DNA from: Nocardioides pelophilus
GTDB taxonomy: Bacteria > Actinomycetota > Actinomycetes > Propionibacteriales > Nocardioidaceae
NCBI RefSeq assembly: GCF_014180685.1
Contig: NZ_JACEHF010000019.1
Coordinates: 1-41,960 of the forward strand
Length of the DNA stretch: 41,960 bases
Reading direction: 5' to 3'
The stretch's first letter is position 1. Every line of letters starts with the position of its first letter. Shown here one piece after another: positions 10,012 to 18,171 of this stretch. The notes beneath the pieces were generated by a model, which ran no database searches, had not been told where the DNA came from, and saw only the letters and a program-made list of their open reading frames with translations. Made by a program: the position numbers and the translations under genes.

Positions 10012-10692
10012 TCAGACTGCCATCGCGGCACGGACAGCGTCGATCGCCGCGGGCCCGCCGTCGCCACCGGACGTGACGCGACCGGACTCGAGCACGTAGT
10101 AGCTGCCGGTGGCCGCCAGCGCGAACCCGACGTGCTGCTCGACGAGCAGCACCGAGAGGTCGCCCCGGCCGGTGAGGTCGGTGATCACGCGCTCGATGTC
10201 GGTGACCACGTTGGGTTGGATCCCCTCCGTCGGCTCGTCCAGGATGAGCAGGCGCGGCCTGGTCAGGAGCGTGCGCGCGATCGCGAGCTGCTGGCGCTGG
10301 CCTCCCGACAGCAGCCCTGCCCGCCGGGCGAGCAGGCCGCGGAGGGCGGGGAAGGTGTCGAGCACCTCGTCGATCGCCGGCCGGGCGGTGGTGATGAGCT
10401 GGAGGTTCTCCAGCGTCGTCATGTGGGGGAACGACTGCTGTCCCTGCGGCACGTAGCCGAGTCCCCTCCTGACCCGGGCGCTGGGCCGGAGCGACGTCAC
10501 GTCCTCACCGTCCAGGACGACGGTGCCCGTCCTGACCGGGATCAGCCCGACCGCGACCCGGAGCAGCGTGGTCTTGCCGGCCCCGTTGTGGCCCATGACC
10601 GCGACCGCGCCGGCGGCCGGCACCTCGATGCTGACGTCGTCGAGCACCATCGTCCTGCCATAGCCGGCGGTCACTCCTCGCAGCTCAAGCAT
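10012..10692 (-). CDS. urtE: Urea ABC transporter ATPase UrtE
   Basis: 226 residues, LivF-type ATPase. Walker [10 protein letters not shown] (34-42), signature LSGGQRQQ (128-135), Walker B LLILDEP (148-154), and the EGIQPNVV segment typical of UrtE/LivF. It dimerises with UrtD to power urea uptake through UrtB-UrtC. The start overlaps the urtD end by 8 bases; ureA starts 4 bases after its stop, so transport and hydrolysis genes share one transcript. Confidence 0.93.
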   Translation of the reverse strand: MLELRGVTAGYGRTMVLDDVSIEVPAAGAVAVMGHNGAGKTTLLRVAVGLIPVRTGTVVLDGEDVTSLRPSARVRRGLGYVPQGQQSFPHMTTLENLQLITTARPAIDEVLDTFPALRGLLARRAGLLSGGQRQQLAIARTLLTRPRLLILDEPTEGIQPNVVTDIERVITDLTGRGDLSVLLVEQHVGFALAATGSYYVLESGRVTSGGDGGPAAIDAVRAAMAV

Positions 10693-11467
10693 GGGTCGTC
10701 CCTTCCACGGTCCGGCCGAGGTAGACCTCCTGGACCTCGGGACTGGCCTGGATCTCGGCGACCGACCCCTCGATGAGCACCTTGCCGGCGTGCATCACGG
10801 TGACGACGTCGGCAAAGCTCCTGACGAAGTCCATGTCGTGCTCGATGACGACGATCGTGCGCTCCTCGCCGATCCGCTGGAGGAGCGCTCCGGTCTCCTC
10901 CCGCTCCTCGGCGCTCATGCCGGCAACCGGCTCGTCGAGCAGCATCACCTTCGCGTCCTGGACGAGCAGCATCCCGATCTCCAGCCACTGCTTCTGGCCG
11001 TGCGCGAGCACTCCTGCCGGTCGGTCCCTGAGGTCCGCCAAGCCGACGGTCTCGAGCGCGTCGGCGACGTACGACGGGACGCCGCGCCGTGCCCGGAGCA
11101 GCGCGAACGGTGACCGGTGGACGCCGCCGGCGATGTCGAGGTTCTGCAGGACGCTGAGCTCCTCGAAGACGGTCGCTGTCTGGAAGGTCCGGCCGATGCC
11201 CGCCCTGACGATCTTGTGCGACCTCACGCTCAGCAGGTCCTGGTTGCGGTAGCGCGCGAGCCCGGTCGCGGGGACCAGGCCGGTGACGGCGTCGACCAGC
11301 GTGGTCTTGCCCGCGCCGTTCGGCCCGATGAGGAAGTGGACCCGACCCTGCAGGAGAGTCAGGTCGACACCATCGACCGCCTTGAAGCCGTCGAAGTCGA
11401 CGGTCAGCCCGCGGACCTCGAGGTAGTCGAGGCCCAGGTCGTCCGGGTTCGGGTGGGGGAGCCTCAT
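10685..11467 (-). CDS. urtD: Urea ABC transporter ATPase UrtD
   Basis: 260 residues, LivG-type ATPase. Walker A GPNGAGKTT (48-56), the variant signature LAHGQKQWLEIG (154-165) characteristic of UrtD instead of LSGGQ, and Walker B VMLLDEPVAGM (174-184). The ATG at 11467 overlaps the urtC TGA (ATGA). A longer open frame upstream is antisense-like noise over urtC and is rejected as a start. Confidence 0.94.
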   Translation of the reverse strand: MRLPHPNPDDLGLDYLEVRGLTVDFDGFKAVDGVDLTLLQGRVHFLIGPNGAGKTTLVDAVTGLVPATGLARYRNQDLLSVRSHKIVRAGIGRTFQTATVFEELSVLQNLDIAGGVHRSPFALLRARRGVPSYVADALETVGLADLRDRPAGVLAHGQKQWLEIGMLLVQDAKVMLLDEPVAGMSAEEREETGALLQRIGEERTIVVIEHDMDFVRSFADVVTVMHAGKVLIEGSVAEIQASPEVQEVYLGRTVEGTTHA

Positions 11468-12522
11468 GCCGGGGCCGCCTTCCGACGGGGCAACCGGCTC
11501 CATGCCTTGCCGAACAGGGAGGCCAGGCCAGCGGGGAAGAGCAGGATCACGGCGATGAAGAGGGCGCCGAGGAAGTAGGTCCACTGGTCCGGGAAGGACT
11601 CCGACAACGTCGACCGTCCGTAGCCGACCGCGATCGCGCCCAGAGCGGGGCCGAGGAGCAGCGCCCGCCCGCCGAGCGCCACGCCGGCGATGAGGAAGAT
11701 CGATGCGGTCGCGTCGACGTCGGAGGGCGAGATGATGCCGGCGATGGGGGCGAACATCGCCCCGCCGATGCTGGCCATCACCGCGGCGATGACGAACGCC
11801 GCCAGCTTGACGTTGGCCGGGTCGTGCCCGAGGAACCGCACCCGCTCCTCGGCGTCGCGGGTGGCGACCAGCAGCTCGCCGAACCGGCTGCGGTAGAGCT
11901 GCCACACCACGACCAGGCAGGCGACCAGCAGGCCCGCGGCGATCGAGTAGACCATCTTCTTGTTGACCGGGTCGTAGAGGTTGTAGCCGAAGAAGAAGGT
12001 GAACTGATTGAGGCCGTTGAACCCCCCGGTCTCCTGGATCGTCGCGATGAGCAGCGTGGCGAACACCACGGCGAGCGCCTGGGTGAGGATCGCGAAGTAC
12101 GCGCCCTTCACCCGTCGCTTGAAGACGGCGTAGCCGAGGATCGCGGCGGCGATGGCAGGCAGCGCGACGATCGCGAACAAGGTGAAGGCGCCACTGCGGA
12201 AGGGCTCCCACCAACCGGGCATCGTGCCGTCGCCGTACAGCAGCATGAAGTCCGGGATGCCCTCGGGGCCGGCCGCCTCGAGCTTCAGGTGCATGGCCAT
12301 CGCGTAGCCGCCGATGCCGAAGAACACCCCCTGCCCCATCACGAGCATGCCGCCGCGTCCCCACGCGAGGCCGATGCCGACGGCCGCGATGGCCCAGCAG
12401 CAGTACTTGCCGAGGTTGTTGAGGCGGAACGGGCTGAGCACGGCCGGCGCCACCACGAGAAGGAGGACGGCGAGCACCGCGATGGCGACCAACGGACCGT
12501 AGCTGCGGGCGAACGACTTCAT
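11464..12522 (-). CDS. urtC: Urea ABC transporter permease UrtC
   Basis: 352 residues, LivM-type inner-membrane permease with about nine hydrophobic helices. Visible: the first helix with LLLVVAPAVL, WAIAAVGIGLAWGRGGMLVMG (family WGYTGLLSLGHG position), FFFGYNLYDP-like segment seen in UrtC, and the cytoplasmic loop RFGELLVATRDAEERVRFLGHD that contacts the ATPases. It forms the channel with UrtB. Start overlaps the urtB end by 4 bases (ATGA). Confidence 0.93.
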   Translation of the reverse strand: MKSFARSYGPLVAIAVLAVLLLVVAPAVLSPFRLNNLGKYCCWAIAAVGIGLAWGRGGMLVMGQGVFFGIGGYAMAMHLKLEAAGPEGIPDFMLLYGDGTMPGWWEPFRSGAFTLFAIVALPAIAAAILGYAVFKRRVKGAYFAILTQALAVVFATLLIATIQETGGFNGLNQFTFFFGYNLYDPVNKKMVYSIAAGLLVACLVVVWQLYRSRFGELLVATRDAEERVRFLGHDPANVKLAAFVIAAVMASIGGAMFAPIAGIISPSDVDATASIFLIAGVALGGRALLLGPALGAIAVGYGRSTLSESFPDQWTYFLGALFIAVILLFPAGLASLFGKAWSRLPRRKAAPA

Positions 12523-13403
12523 GCCAGCCCCCGGCTGCGGACGACGAACAGCCCCTGCGGGCGCACCTGGAGGAAGACGACGACGAGCGCGAACGTCGCC
12601 ACCTGCGCCATGCTCGCGCTGGTCCAGTCGGCGAAGAAGGACGTCGCGATGCCGACGGCGAACGCCGCGATCACCGTGCCCTTCAGCTGACCGAGCCCTC
12701 CGGCGACGACGACGAGGAACGCCGAGATGATGTACGCCGTACCGAGGCGTGGGTTGGTGCCGGAGATGAGCGACACCGCCACGCCCCCGATCCCCGCGAG
12801 CCCCGATCCGACGAAGAAGGTGATCCGGTCCACGGTCCGGGTGCGGATTCCGACGGTCTCGGCGAGGTCCCGGTTCTGCACCGTCGCGCGGATCTGCCGG
12901 CCGAAGGAGGAGTACTTCAGCAGTGCGGCGAGCGCCGTGAGCGCCATCAGCGCGAGGACGATCGTGAACATCTGCCGGTAGGGCCAGTGGTAGCCGAAGA
13001 CGTCGATGTTGCCCTCGAGCCAGCCCGGGGTGCGCACCGGGTCGCCCTGGGCCCCGAAGACGTCCTTGGCCAACTGTTGGAGGACCAGCCCGACCCCGAC
13101 CGTGACGAGCAAGGTGTCGAGCGGACGGCGGTACATCCAGGAGATGACCGTGACCTCGAGGAGCAGGCCGAGCAGCCCTGCCACCAGGAACGCGACGGGG
13201 AGCGCGACCAGGACCGAGACGTCGGTGTTGGTGACGACCTGCTGGGTTAGGTACGTCGCGTACGCGCCCGCCATCAGGAACTCGCCGTGCGCCATGTTGA
13301 TGACGCCCATCTGGCCGAAGGTGAGAGCGAGGCCGAGTGCGGCGATGAGGAGGAGCGCGCCGGTCGCGGTGCCGGCGAGCAGGGGGGTCGTGAACGAGTC
13401 CAA
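12519..13403 (-). CDS. urtB: Urea ABC transporter permease UrtB
   Basis: 294 residues, LivH-type permease. Recognisable: LTFGQMGVINMAHGEFLMAGAY near residues 29-50, the conserved periplasmic/cytoplasmic loop FGRQIRATVQNRDLAETVGI (ATPase contact, EAA-like) and GIGGVAVSLISGTNP near 205-220. Normal length. A hairpin sits in the 93-base gap behind urtA, so urtB and later genes may be expressed below urtA. Confidence 0.93.
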   Translation of the reverse strand: MDSFTTPLLAGTATGALLLIAALGLALTFGQMGVINMAHGEFLMAGAYATYLTQQVVTNTDVSVLVALPVAFLVAGLLGLLLEVTVISWMYRRPLDTLLVTVGVGLVLQQLAKDVFGAQGDPVRTPGWLEGNIDVFGYHWPYRQMFTIVLALMALTALAALLKYSSFGRQIRATVQNRDLAETVGIRTRTVDRITFFVGSGLAGIGGVAVSLISGTNPRLGTAYIISAFLVVVAGGLGQLKGTVIAAFAVGIATSFFADWTSASMAQVATFALVVVFLQVRPQGLFVVRSRGLA

Positions 13404-13431
13404 GGAACGTCTCTCCTGAGGCGCTGGTGCC

Positions 13432-13462
13432 GGGGATCCCGCGCCGTGCGGCGCGGGACCCC
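13432..13462 (-). terminator. Hairpin between urtA and urtB (partial terminator/attenuator)
   Basis: Arms GGGGATCCCGCGCC and GGCGCGGGACCCC pair with one bulged base around a GTGC loop, in the 93-base urtA-urtB gap. No U tract follows on the minus strand, so it is more likely an mRNA-stability or attenuation element that keeps binding protein in excess over the permeases. Confidence 0.55.
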
Positions 13463-13496
13463 CGGGAAAGCGGGGCGTACGACGGTCAGCTGGACG

Positions 13497-14738
13497 TCAC
13501 TCCGCGCTCGGGTCCCACCAGTCGTAGCCCTCCAGGAACGGGTCGGGCTCGATCGGCTCCTCCGACGACCACACGATGTCGAACTGGTTGTCGGAGTTGA
13601 TCCGGCCGATCAGCCCGGTCTTGGCGATGTGATGGTTCTCCCCGTCAATCGTGACCGTGCCCTCGGGGGCGTCGAAGGAGACCCCGTCGGCCGATTCGTT
13701 GATGTCATCGACGGCGAAGGAGTCGGCGGCCTCCACGAGGTTCTTGTAGAGGTAGAGCGAGGTGTAGGCCGCCTCCATCGGGTCGGACGTGGGCCGGTCA
13801 GACCCGAACCGCTCCTTGAAGGCGTTGATGAACACCTCGTTCGCCGGGCTCTCCACCGACTGGAAGTAGTTCCAGGCGGCGTACTGGCCGGTGACGTCCT
13901 TGCCCATCGCCGGCGCTTCCTCCTCGGCGATGGAGACCGAGATGATCGGGGACGTCTCCGGGCTCAGCCCCTGCTCGTAGTAGGCCTTGATGAAGCCGAC
14001 GTTCGACGAGCCGTTGATGGTGTTGAACACGAAGTCGGGATCGGCCTCGACGATCTTGGCCACCTGGGTGGTCCAGTCGTCGTCGTCCAGCGGCACGTAC
14101 TCCTCGCCGACGATCTCGATCCCGAGGTCCGCGGCGTACTGCTTGATGATCTTGTTGGCCGTGCGCGGGAACACGTAGTCCGACCCTGCCAGGAACAGGG
14201 TCTCGACGCCCTCGGAGGCCAGGAAGTCCATCGCCGGGATGATCTGCTGGTTCGTGGTGGCGCCGGTGTAGTAGATGTTCTCCGACGCCTCGAGCCCTTC
14301 GTACTGCACTGGGTAGAAGAGCAGGCCGTTGTTGGCCTCGACCACCGGGAGCATGGCCTTGCGCGAGGCCGAGGTCCAGCCACCGAAGACCGCGGCGACG
14401 CAGTCGCTGGTGAGCAGCTTGTCGATCTTCTCGGCGAAGATCGCCGGGTCGCTCGCGCCGTCCTCCTCGACGAACTCGATCTCCTTGCCGAGGATGCCGC
14501 CGTCGGCGTTGATCTCCTCGGCGGCGAGTGTCAGCGAGTCGCGCACGGTCTGCTCGCTGATCGCCATGGCCCCGGAGGTGGAGTTGAGGAACCCGAGCTT
14601 GATGGTGTCACCGGAGGTGTCGACGCAGCTCTCGGCTGCCGATCCTTCTCCGTCCTTGTTGCCACAGGCGGACAAGCTGATCGTCGCCGTCAGGGCGACG
14701 ACGGTGCCGATTACGTGGCGGGTGCGTGGTGAGAACAC
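13497..14738 (-). CDS. urtA: Urea ABC transporter substrate-binding lipoprotein UrtA
   Basis: 413 residues. Type II signal peptide with lipobox LSAC (lipidated Cys25), so it is anchored outside the membrane. The mature part is a type I periplasmic-binding fold of the amide/urea family: IKLGFLNSTSGAMAISEQTV, then GGWTSASRKAMLPVVEANNG and LLFYPVQYEGLEASENIYYT, which are hallmark UrtA/FmdD segments, and WNYFQSVESPANEVFI later. First gene of the minus-strand urea operon; the following hairpin may set its higher expression. Confidence 0.94.
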   Translation of the reverse strand: MFSPRTRHVIGTVVALTATISLSACGNKDGEGSAAESCVDTSGDTIKLGFLNSTSGAMAISEQTVRDSLTLAAEEINADGGILGKEIEFVEEDGASDPAIFAEKIDKLLTSDCVAAVFGGWTSASRKAMLPVVEANNGLLFYPVQYEGLEASENIYYTGATTNQQIIPAMDFLASEGVETLFLAGSDYVFPRTANKIIKQYAADLGIEIVGEEYVPLDDDDWTTQVAKIVEADPDFVFNTINGSSNVGFIKAYYEQGLSPETSPIISVSIAEEEAPAMGKDVTGQYAAWNYFQSVESPANEVFINAFKERFGSDRPTSDPMEAAYTSLYLYKNLVEAADSFAVDDINESADGVSFDAPEGTVTIDGENHHIAKTGLIGRINSDNQFDIVWSSEEPIEPDPFLEGYDWWDPSAE

Positions 14739-14941
14739 GACTGGGCAGCCCTCTCGATCGTCTGCGCGGCGAGTTGCCCGCCGGGCGATGACTGGGCACA
14801 GCGGCGTGCCCCCGGTTGTCGAGGACCGTAGGGAGGGCGCGTTTCAAACTATTGCCAAGTGGTATTAACTCGTGATTACGAGCGGACCGCGTGTCGCTGC
14901 CGCAAGTGCGTGCACCGGTTGCTGCTCTAAGCTTTCGCCGT
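14739..14941 (-). promoter_or_regulatory. Upstream region of the urea operon
   Basis: About 200 bases separating urtA from an IS3 remnant. The segment at 14850-14878 is distinctly AT-richer than its surroundings and is the likeliest promoter. I looked for GlnR-like (GTNAC-N6-GAAAC) and AmtR-like sites and found none I could defend. If the IS3 insertion removed distal regulatory DNA, nitrogen control may be altered. Confidence 0.3.
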
Positions 14942-15545
14942 TGTGCGGCCCCCCGATTTTCGGTCCAGAACTTGTGAGAATCCATCCACAAGTGAGAGGA
15001 CCGGTGTGAGGTCCTGATGGCTGCAGCGAAGAAGTTGACCCTGGAGCAGATCGTGGCTCGGCTGCGTGATGCGGAGAAGATGCAGGGCAGGGTTCCACGA
15101 TCGATCCCGCACGTGTGTAAGAAGCTCGGGGTCAGTGAGCAGACGTTCTACCGGTGGCGTTCGAAGTACGGGGCGTGAGAGCAGGACGAGGCGATCCGCT
15201 GAAGACGCTGGAGCAGGAGAACGCCCGGTTGAAGCGGATCGTTGCCGAGCAGGCGCTACATCTCGATGCTCAAGGACTGGCGAAGGGAAACTCCTGAGCC
15301 CGGCCCGGCGGCGGGACGCGGTGGCGATGCTGGTGCGTAAGCACAAGGTCAGCGAGCGCCGTGCCTGCTGGCTGGTCGGGCAGCACAGGTCGACGAACCG
15401 GTACGCCCCGACGCCCTCGGACTTCGTGGAGAAACTGGTCGCGCGGATGATCGAGCTGGCCGATCAGCATCCGAAGTGGGGCTACAGGATGGTCAGCGGG
15501 ATGCTGGACGCGGAGGGCTGGCCGACCTCAAACAGGTGCTGGACC
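14942..15545 (+). mobile_element. IS3-family element, truncated and frameshifted
   Basis: OrfA starts at 15017 (MAAAKKLTLEQIVARLRDAE) and has a helix-turn-helix (GVSEQTFYRWRSKYG) but stops at 15176-15178. Coding resemblance continues in other frames: TLEQENARLKRIVAEQALHL (leucine zipper) and LSPARRRDAVAMLVRKHKVS, the start of OrfB, through HPKWGYRMVSGMLDAEGW. The sequence then leaves the family at about 15530, so the DDE catalytic domain is missing. The left end probably lies at TGTGCGGCCCCCC (14942). It cannot transpose on its own. Confidence 0.8.
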
Positions 15546-15631
15546 AGAGAACCGGGAATAGCGCAATCTGCGCCACTCGAGAAGTGGTGTGCCCAGGGTG
15601 GCGGCCGAGCGGCGTGGAGACAGGCAGCGGT

Positions 15632-16153
15632 TTACGCTGCCAGCATCTCCCTCAGTCGCGCCGCGAGGGAGCGGCGCCTCGATTCCGAGTCGCGGCGTTG
15701 GGCGACCGGGTCTCGGCGGGCTGCGCGCTCGAGGTCGAAGCCGAGCGCTGCGGCACGGTCGTCGTGGAACCAGGTCAGACCGGCCATCAGCGCGACCATG
15801 ATGTGCTCGTTGCGTCGAGCCTTGGCCAGCATCAGTCCCATCCGGGGAGAGGTTGGGCTCTCGATCAATCGATCGATCACCATACGGACACCGGGCAGTT
15901 CGGCTTGGGTGAGTCGCCACGCCGAGACGACGGCCTGATCGTGGTCAGGCAGACGCAGTTGTTGAACCTCGATCCGGCCACTTAGTCGGGTGTACCAGCG
16001 CATCTGCAGCGCACCAACCAGGTCGACATCATCCTCGAAGGCTTCCCAGAGCCCGGGAACTCGGGAGGGAATCGCGCCGTCACAACGACGGTCCATCTCC
16101 TCGATCGAGGCCTGGAGCACGCGGTACCGCTGGCGGTAGTGAGATTCTCGCAT
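15632..16153 (-). CDS. Conserved-looking hypothetical protein, helical
   Basis: 173 residues from the ATG at 16153, which is preceded by GGAGAAGCCG; an ATG 12 bases further upstream forms part of that ribosome binding site and is less likely. The protein is soluble, charged and mostly helical (MRESHYRQRYRVLQASIEEM, then LWEAFEDDVDLVGALQMRWY). No signal peptide, membrane helix or catalytic motif is visible. I do not recognise a family. It stands alone between IS debris, so it may be cargo of the mobile segment. Confidence 0.55.
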   Translation of the reverse strand: MRESHYRQRYRVLQASIEEMDRRCDGAIPSRVPGLWEAFEDDVDLVGALQMRWYTRLSGRIEVQQLRLPDHDQAVVSAWRLTQAELPGVRMVIDRLIESPTSPRMGLMLAKARRNEHIMVALMAGLTWFHDDRAAALGFDLERAARRDPVAQRRDSESRRRSLAARLREMLAA

Positions 16154-16822
16154 CGGCTTCTCCATTGCGCACAGGGTCGGGTGGCACTTCAAAGTAGGCG
16201 GCGCGCCCATCGATCCGTGAGGCGGACGAGCCGATGCAACCAAGGATTTACACCCACCGGTCGTTGGATCTAGGAACGTCACATAAGTGTTCATGACACG
16301 ACGATTTGGCCGTGTCCCACGTCATAGCTCCGGATCGCGGCCAGTCCTTCGCGTCCGCGTCACACCGACCCCGCGGTCGTCCGGGTCCTCGTTCCTGCCA
16401 TCACCGAGGGAGCGGAGTGACACATGCCGCGCCCAGGGTCATTGTGCGAAGGCCGCTGGATGGCAGATCACGAGACCTGAGAGCAGCCGTTTTACGAGCG
16501 TGACGCTGTTGTGGAACATGGACGGGGAACCCTGGTCGGATGTTCCTCAGGATCCGCACCCGATTGCCCGACACCCCCGGAGCCCTCGCCACGTTGACCC
16601 GGTGCATGGGCGCTGCGGAGGTGAACAGTGGCATGAAATCGCGGCAAGCATCTGGGGAGGCAACTCTCCCCTCGCCTCAGCGCGCCTCGGCCATCTCGCT
16701 CGTACTGGCAGCCGCCGCGCGTACCGACGACAAACTACGCGCGCGCCACGACGCCCACGAACAGGGCGGATTCAAGCGGTCGTCGCAACACCTCGATGAT
16801 GGAGGTGCTTGTGGGAAGGCCA
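16154..16822. other. Mostly non-coding debris with a possible ACT-domain fragment
   Basis: No intact gene. At 16540-16630 (+) the frame reads MFLRIRTRLPDTPGALATLT, a pattern like the first strand and helix of an ACT domain (LPDRPGALA), but the similarity ends within 30 residues. The remaining bases show no recognised element. Confidence 0.3.
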
Positions 16823-16933
16823 GCTGGAAGCGGAGACTCCGAAGTCCTTGGCGACCTGCGCGATCGAGGAATCAGACTCGCGGTAGACCCGAATCACGTC
16901 CTGGCGGAACTCCTTGGAAAACGGCTTCGGCAC
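16823..16933 (-). pseudogene. IS3-family OrfA fragment
   Basis: The frame reads VPKPFSKEFRQDVIRVYRES then DSSIAQVAKDFGVSAS, the N-terminal helix-turn-helix of an IS3-type OrfA (transposase IS911-like), then loses similarity. Only about 37 codons remain. It is a different IS3 subgroup from the remnant at 14942-15545. Confidence 0.65.
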
Positions 16934-17200
16934 GATGCACATCCTTCCAGCGCCGGCACACATCGACGCAGATTAGATGTCACCTATCCGTGCAGCAGAC
17001 CCCTGCGGACTACAACCCGATTCGCGGAATCACGGCGCGATCCTGGCGGCGCACCGCGCGATAGGCCGCCCGGAGTGGGCACTCCTGCCGGATGGCGGTC
17101 GAGGTCGGACAAACATTCGCAGCACGTTGATGCTCACGCGACGTGCCGAGTTCGCGGAAGGTTTGCTGACAACCGGGACGTCACCCGCGACGGTGATTCA

Positions 17201-17698
17201 GTGAGCGATCTGAGTCTCGCGTGCGTCATCGTGCTGGCCAGCGCGATGGTTCTATCGGGATGCTCCAGCGAGGTTGATCCATCGGACGGCCATGCTGAGC
17301 CGACCAGCGCGGCGGCTTCCGGAACCGCCGGGCCGCCTCCGGTTCAAAACGTTGATGCGCGAGGGCGTTGGCACCTCCGCATGGCCGAGGTGAATGGACA
17401 CAACATCCTCGTGCCAGGCACTTTGCGCGCGACCTTGAAGGTCCGTTTCAAGGAGACTCTCGCCCAGACTGCCTGCGCTGCCGGAACGTTCGGTCCTCTT
17501 CACGTTAGTGAGGAAACGGTGTCGCTGATGACCGTGACTGAGCCGTCGGTGAACATTACGTGTCGGCCGAAGAAGTCCCCGCTCTCGCCAAGCGAATACT
17601 TCGACGCCCTCAACCTCGTCGACCGCGCCGAGCTAACGTCAGAGAACCTTGTTCTCATGGGTCCCGAGGTCGTGCTCACGTTCTCCCGGAGCAAGTAG
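17201..17698 (+). CDS. Secreted lipoprotein with META/HslJ-like domain
   Basis: 165 residues from a GTG at 17201. A hydrophobic signal ends in the lipobox LSGC (Cys21). The mature part follows the META/HslJ layout: GRWHLRMAEVNGHNI, a strand-rich core with a Cys in QTACAAGTFG, LMTVTEPSVNITCRP (second Cys, equivalent of the family MTxxxC), a helix FDALNLVDRAEL, and the closing strand VVLTFSR. Two mature cysteines could form a disulfide. Role unknown; META proteins are envelope-stress or adhesion-linked. A longer upstream open frame has no family support. Confidence 0.6.
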   Translation: MSDLSLACVIVLASAMVLSGCSSEVDPSDGHAEPTSAAASGTAGPPPVQNVDARGRWHLRMAEVNGHNILVPGTLRATLKVRFKETLAQTACAAGTFGPLHVSEETVSLMTVTEPSVNITCRPKKSPLSPSEYFDALNLVDRAELTSENLVLMGPEVVLTFSRSK

Positions 17699-18171
17699 AC
17701 GAGCTACCTCGTCTCACCTCACGACTTCTCTAGTCGAATGCTCAAGCCGCCTGCTACTGCCGCCCGGCGTGCTCGCGGAGCTGCACGCTACTGCCGCGCT
17801 GCAGCGAACGCGTGCATTGCGACGCCGTGCGTTCAGCGCCCCGATCCGTAAGGGTCCAGGGCGCACGGATCAACTACCGTCCGGATGTCGAAACCTTCGG
17901 CTCGACCGATCGCTCGAAAAGGAGAGCAAGTAGGGCTTTGTCCAGTGCGCGGTTGAGTCCCGGGGTGACCTCGCCTCGTAGCCCGCGGCAAATGAGTCGA
18001 GGTAGTGCTCGAATCTTCACGATGGGAGCGTGCCTCCCGTTGATCGATTCGCGCCCGTGCAGGCAGTCTGCGCCCTAGACTCCCGAACGATTCGCCAGCC
18101 AGCGTCATGAGCGAACATCCATGGGACGCGCGCTGCAGGCGACCGAGGTCCAGAGGCACCAGGAGATTGCG
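17699..18171. other. Intergenic stretch, nothing recognised
   Basis: 473 bases between the lipoprotein and the secreted protein. Open frames on both strands lack ribosome binding sites and domain resemblance. The promoter of the secreted-protein gene should lie here, but I cannot place it. Confidence 0.5.

Noticed and set aside
10685..12364. 559-codon frame that would extend UrtD far upstream
   Set aside because: The added part lies over urtC in another frame and has no family resemblance; the ATG at 11467 is coupled to the urtC stop.
13287..14732. 481-codon plus-strand frame opposite urtA
   Set aside because: Arg/Val/Asp-rich shadow with no domain; UrtA on the other strand is clear.
14840..14880. 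GlnR or AmtR nitrogen-control site before urtA
   Set aside because: The AT-rich segment matches neither consensus at its key positions.
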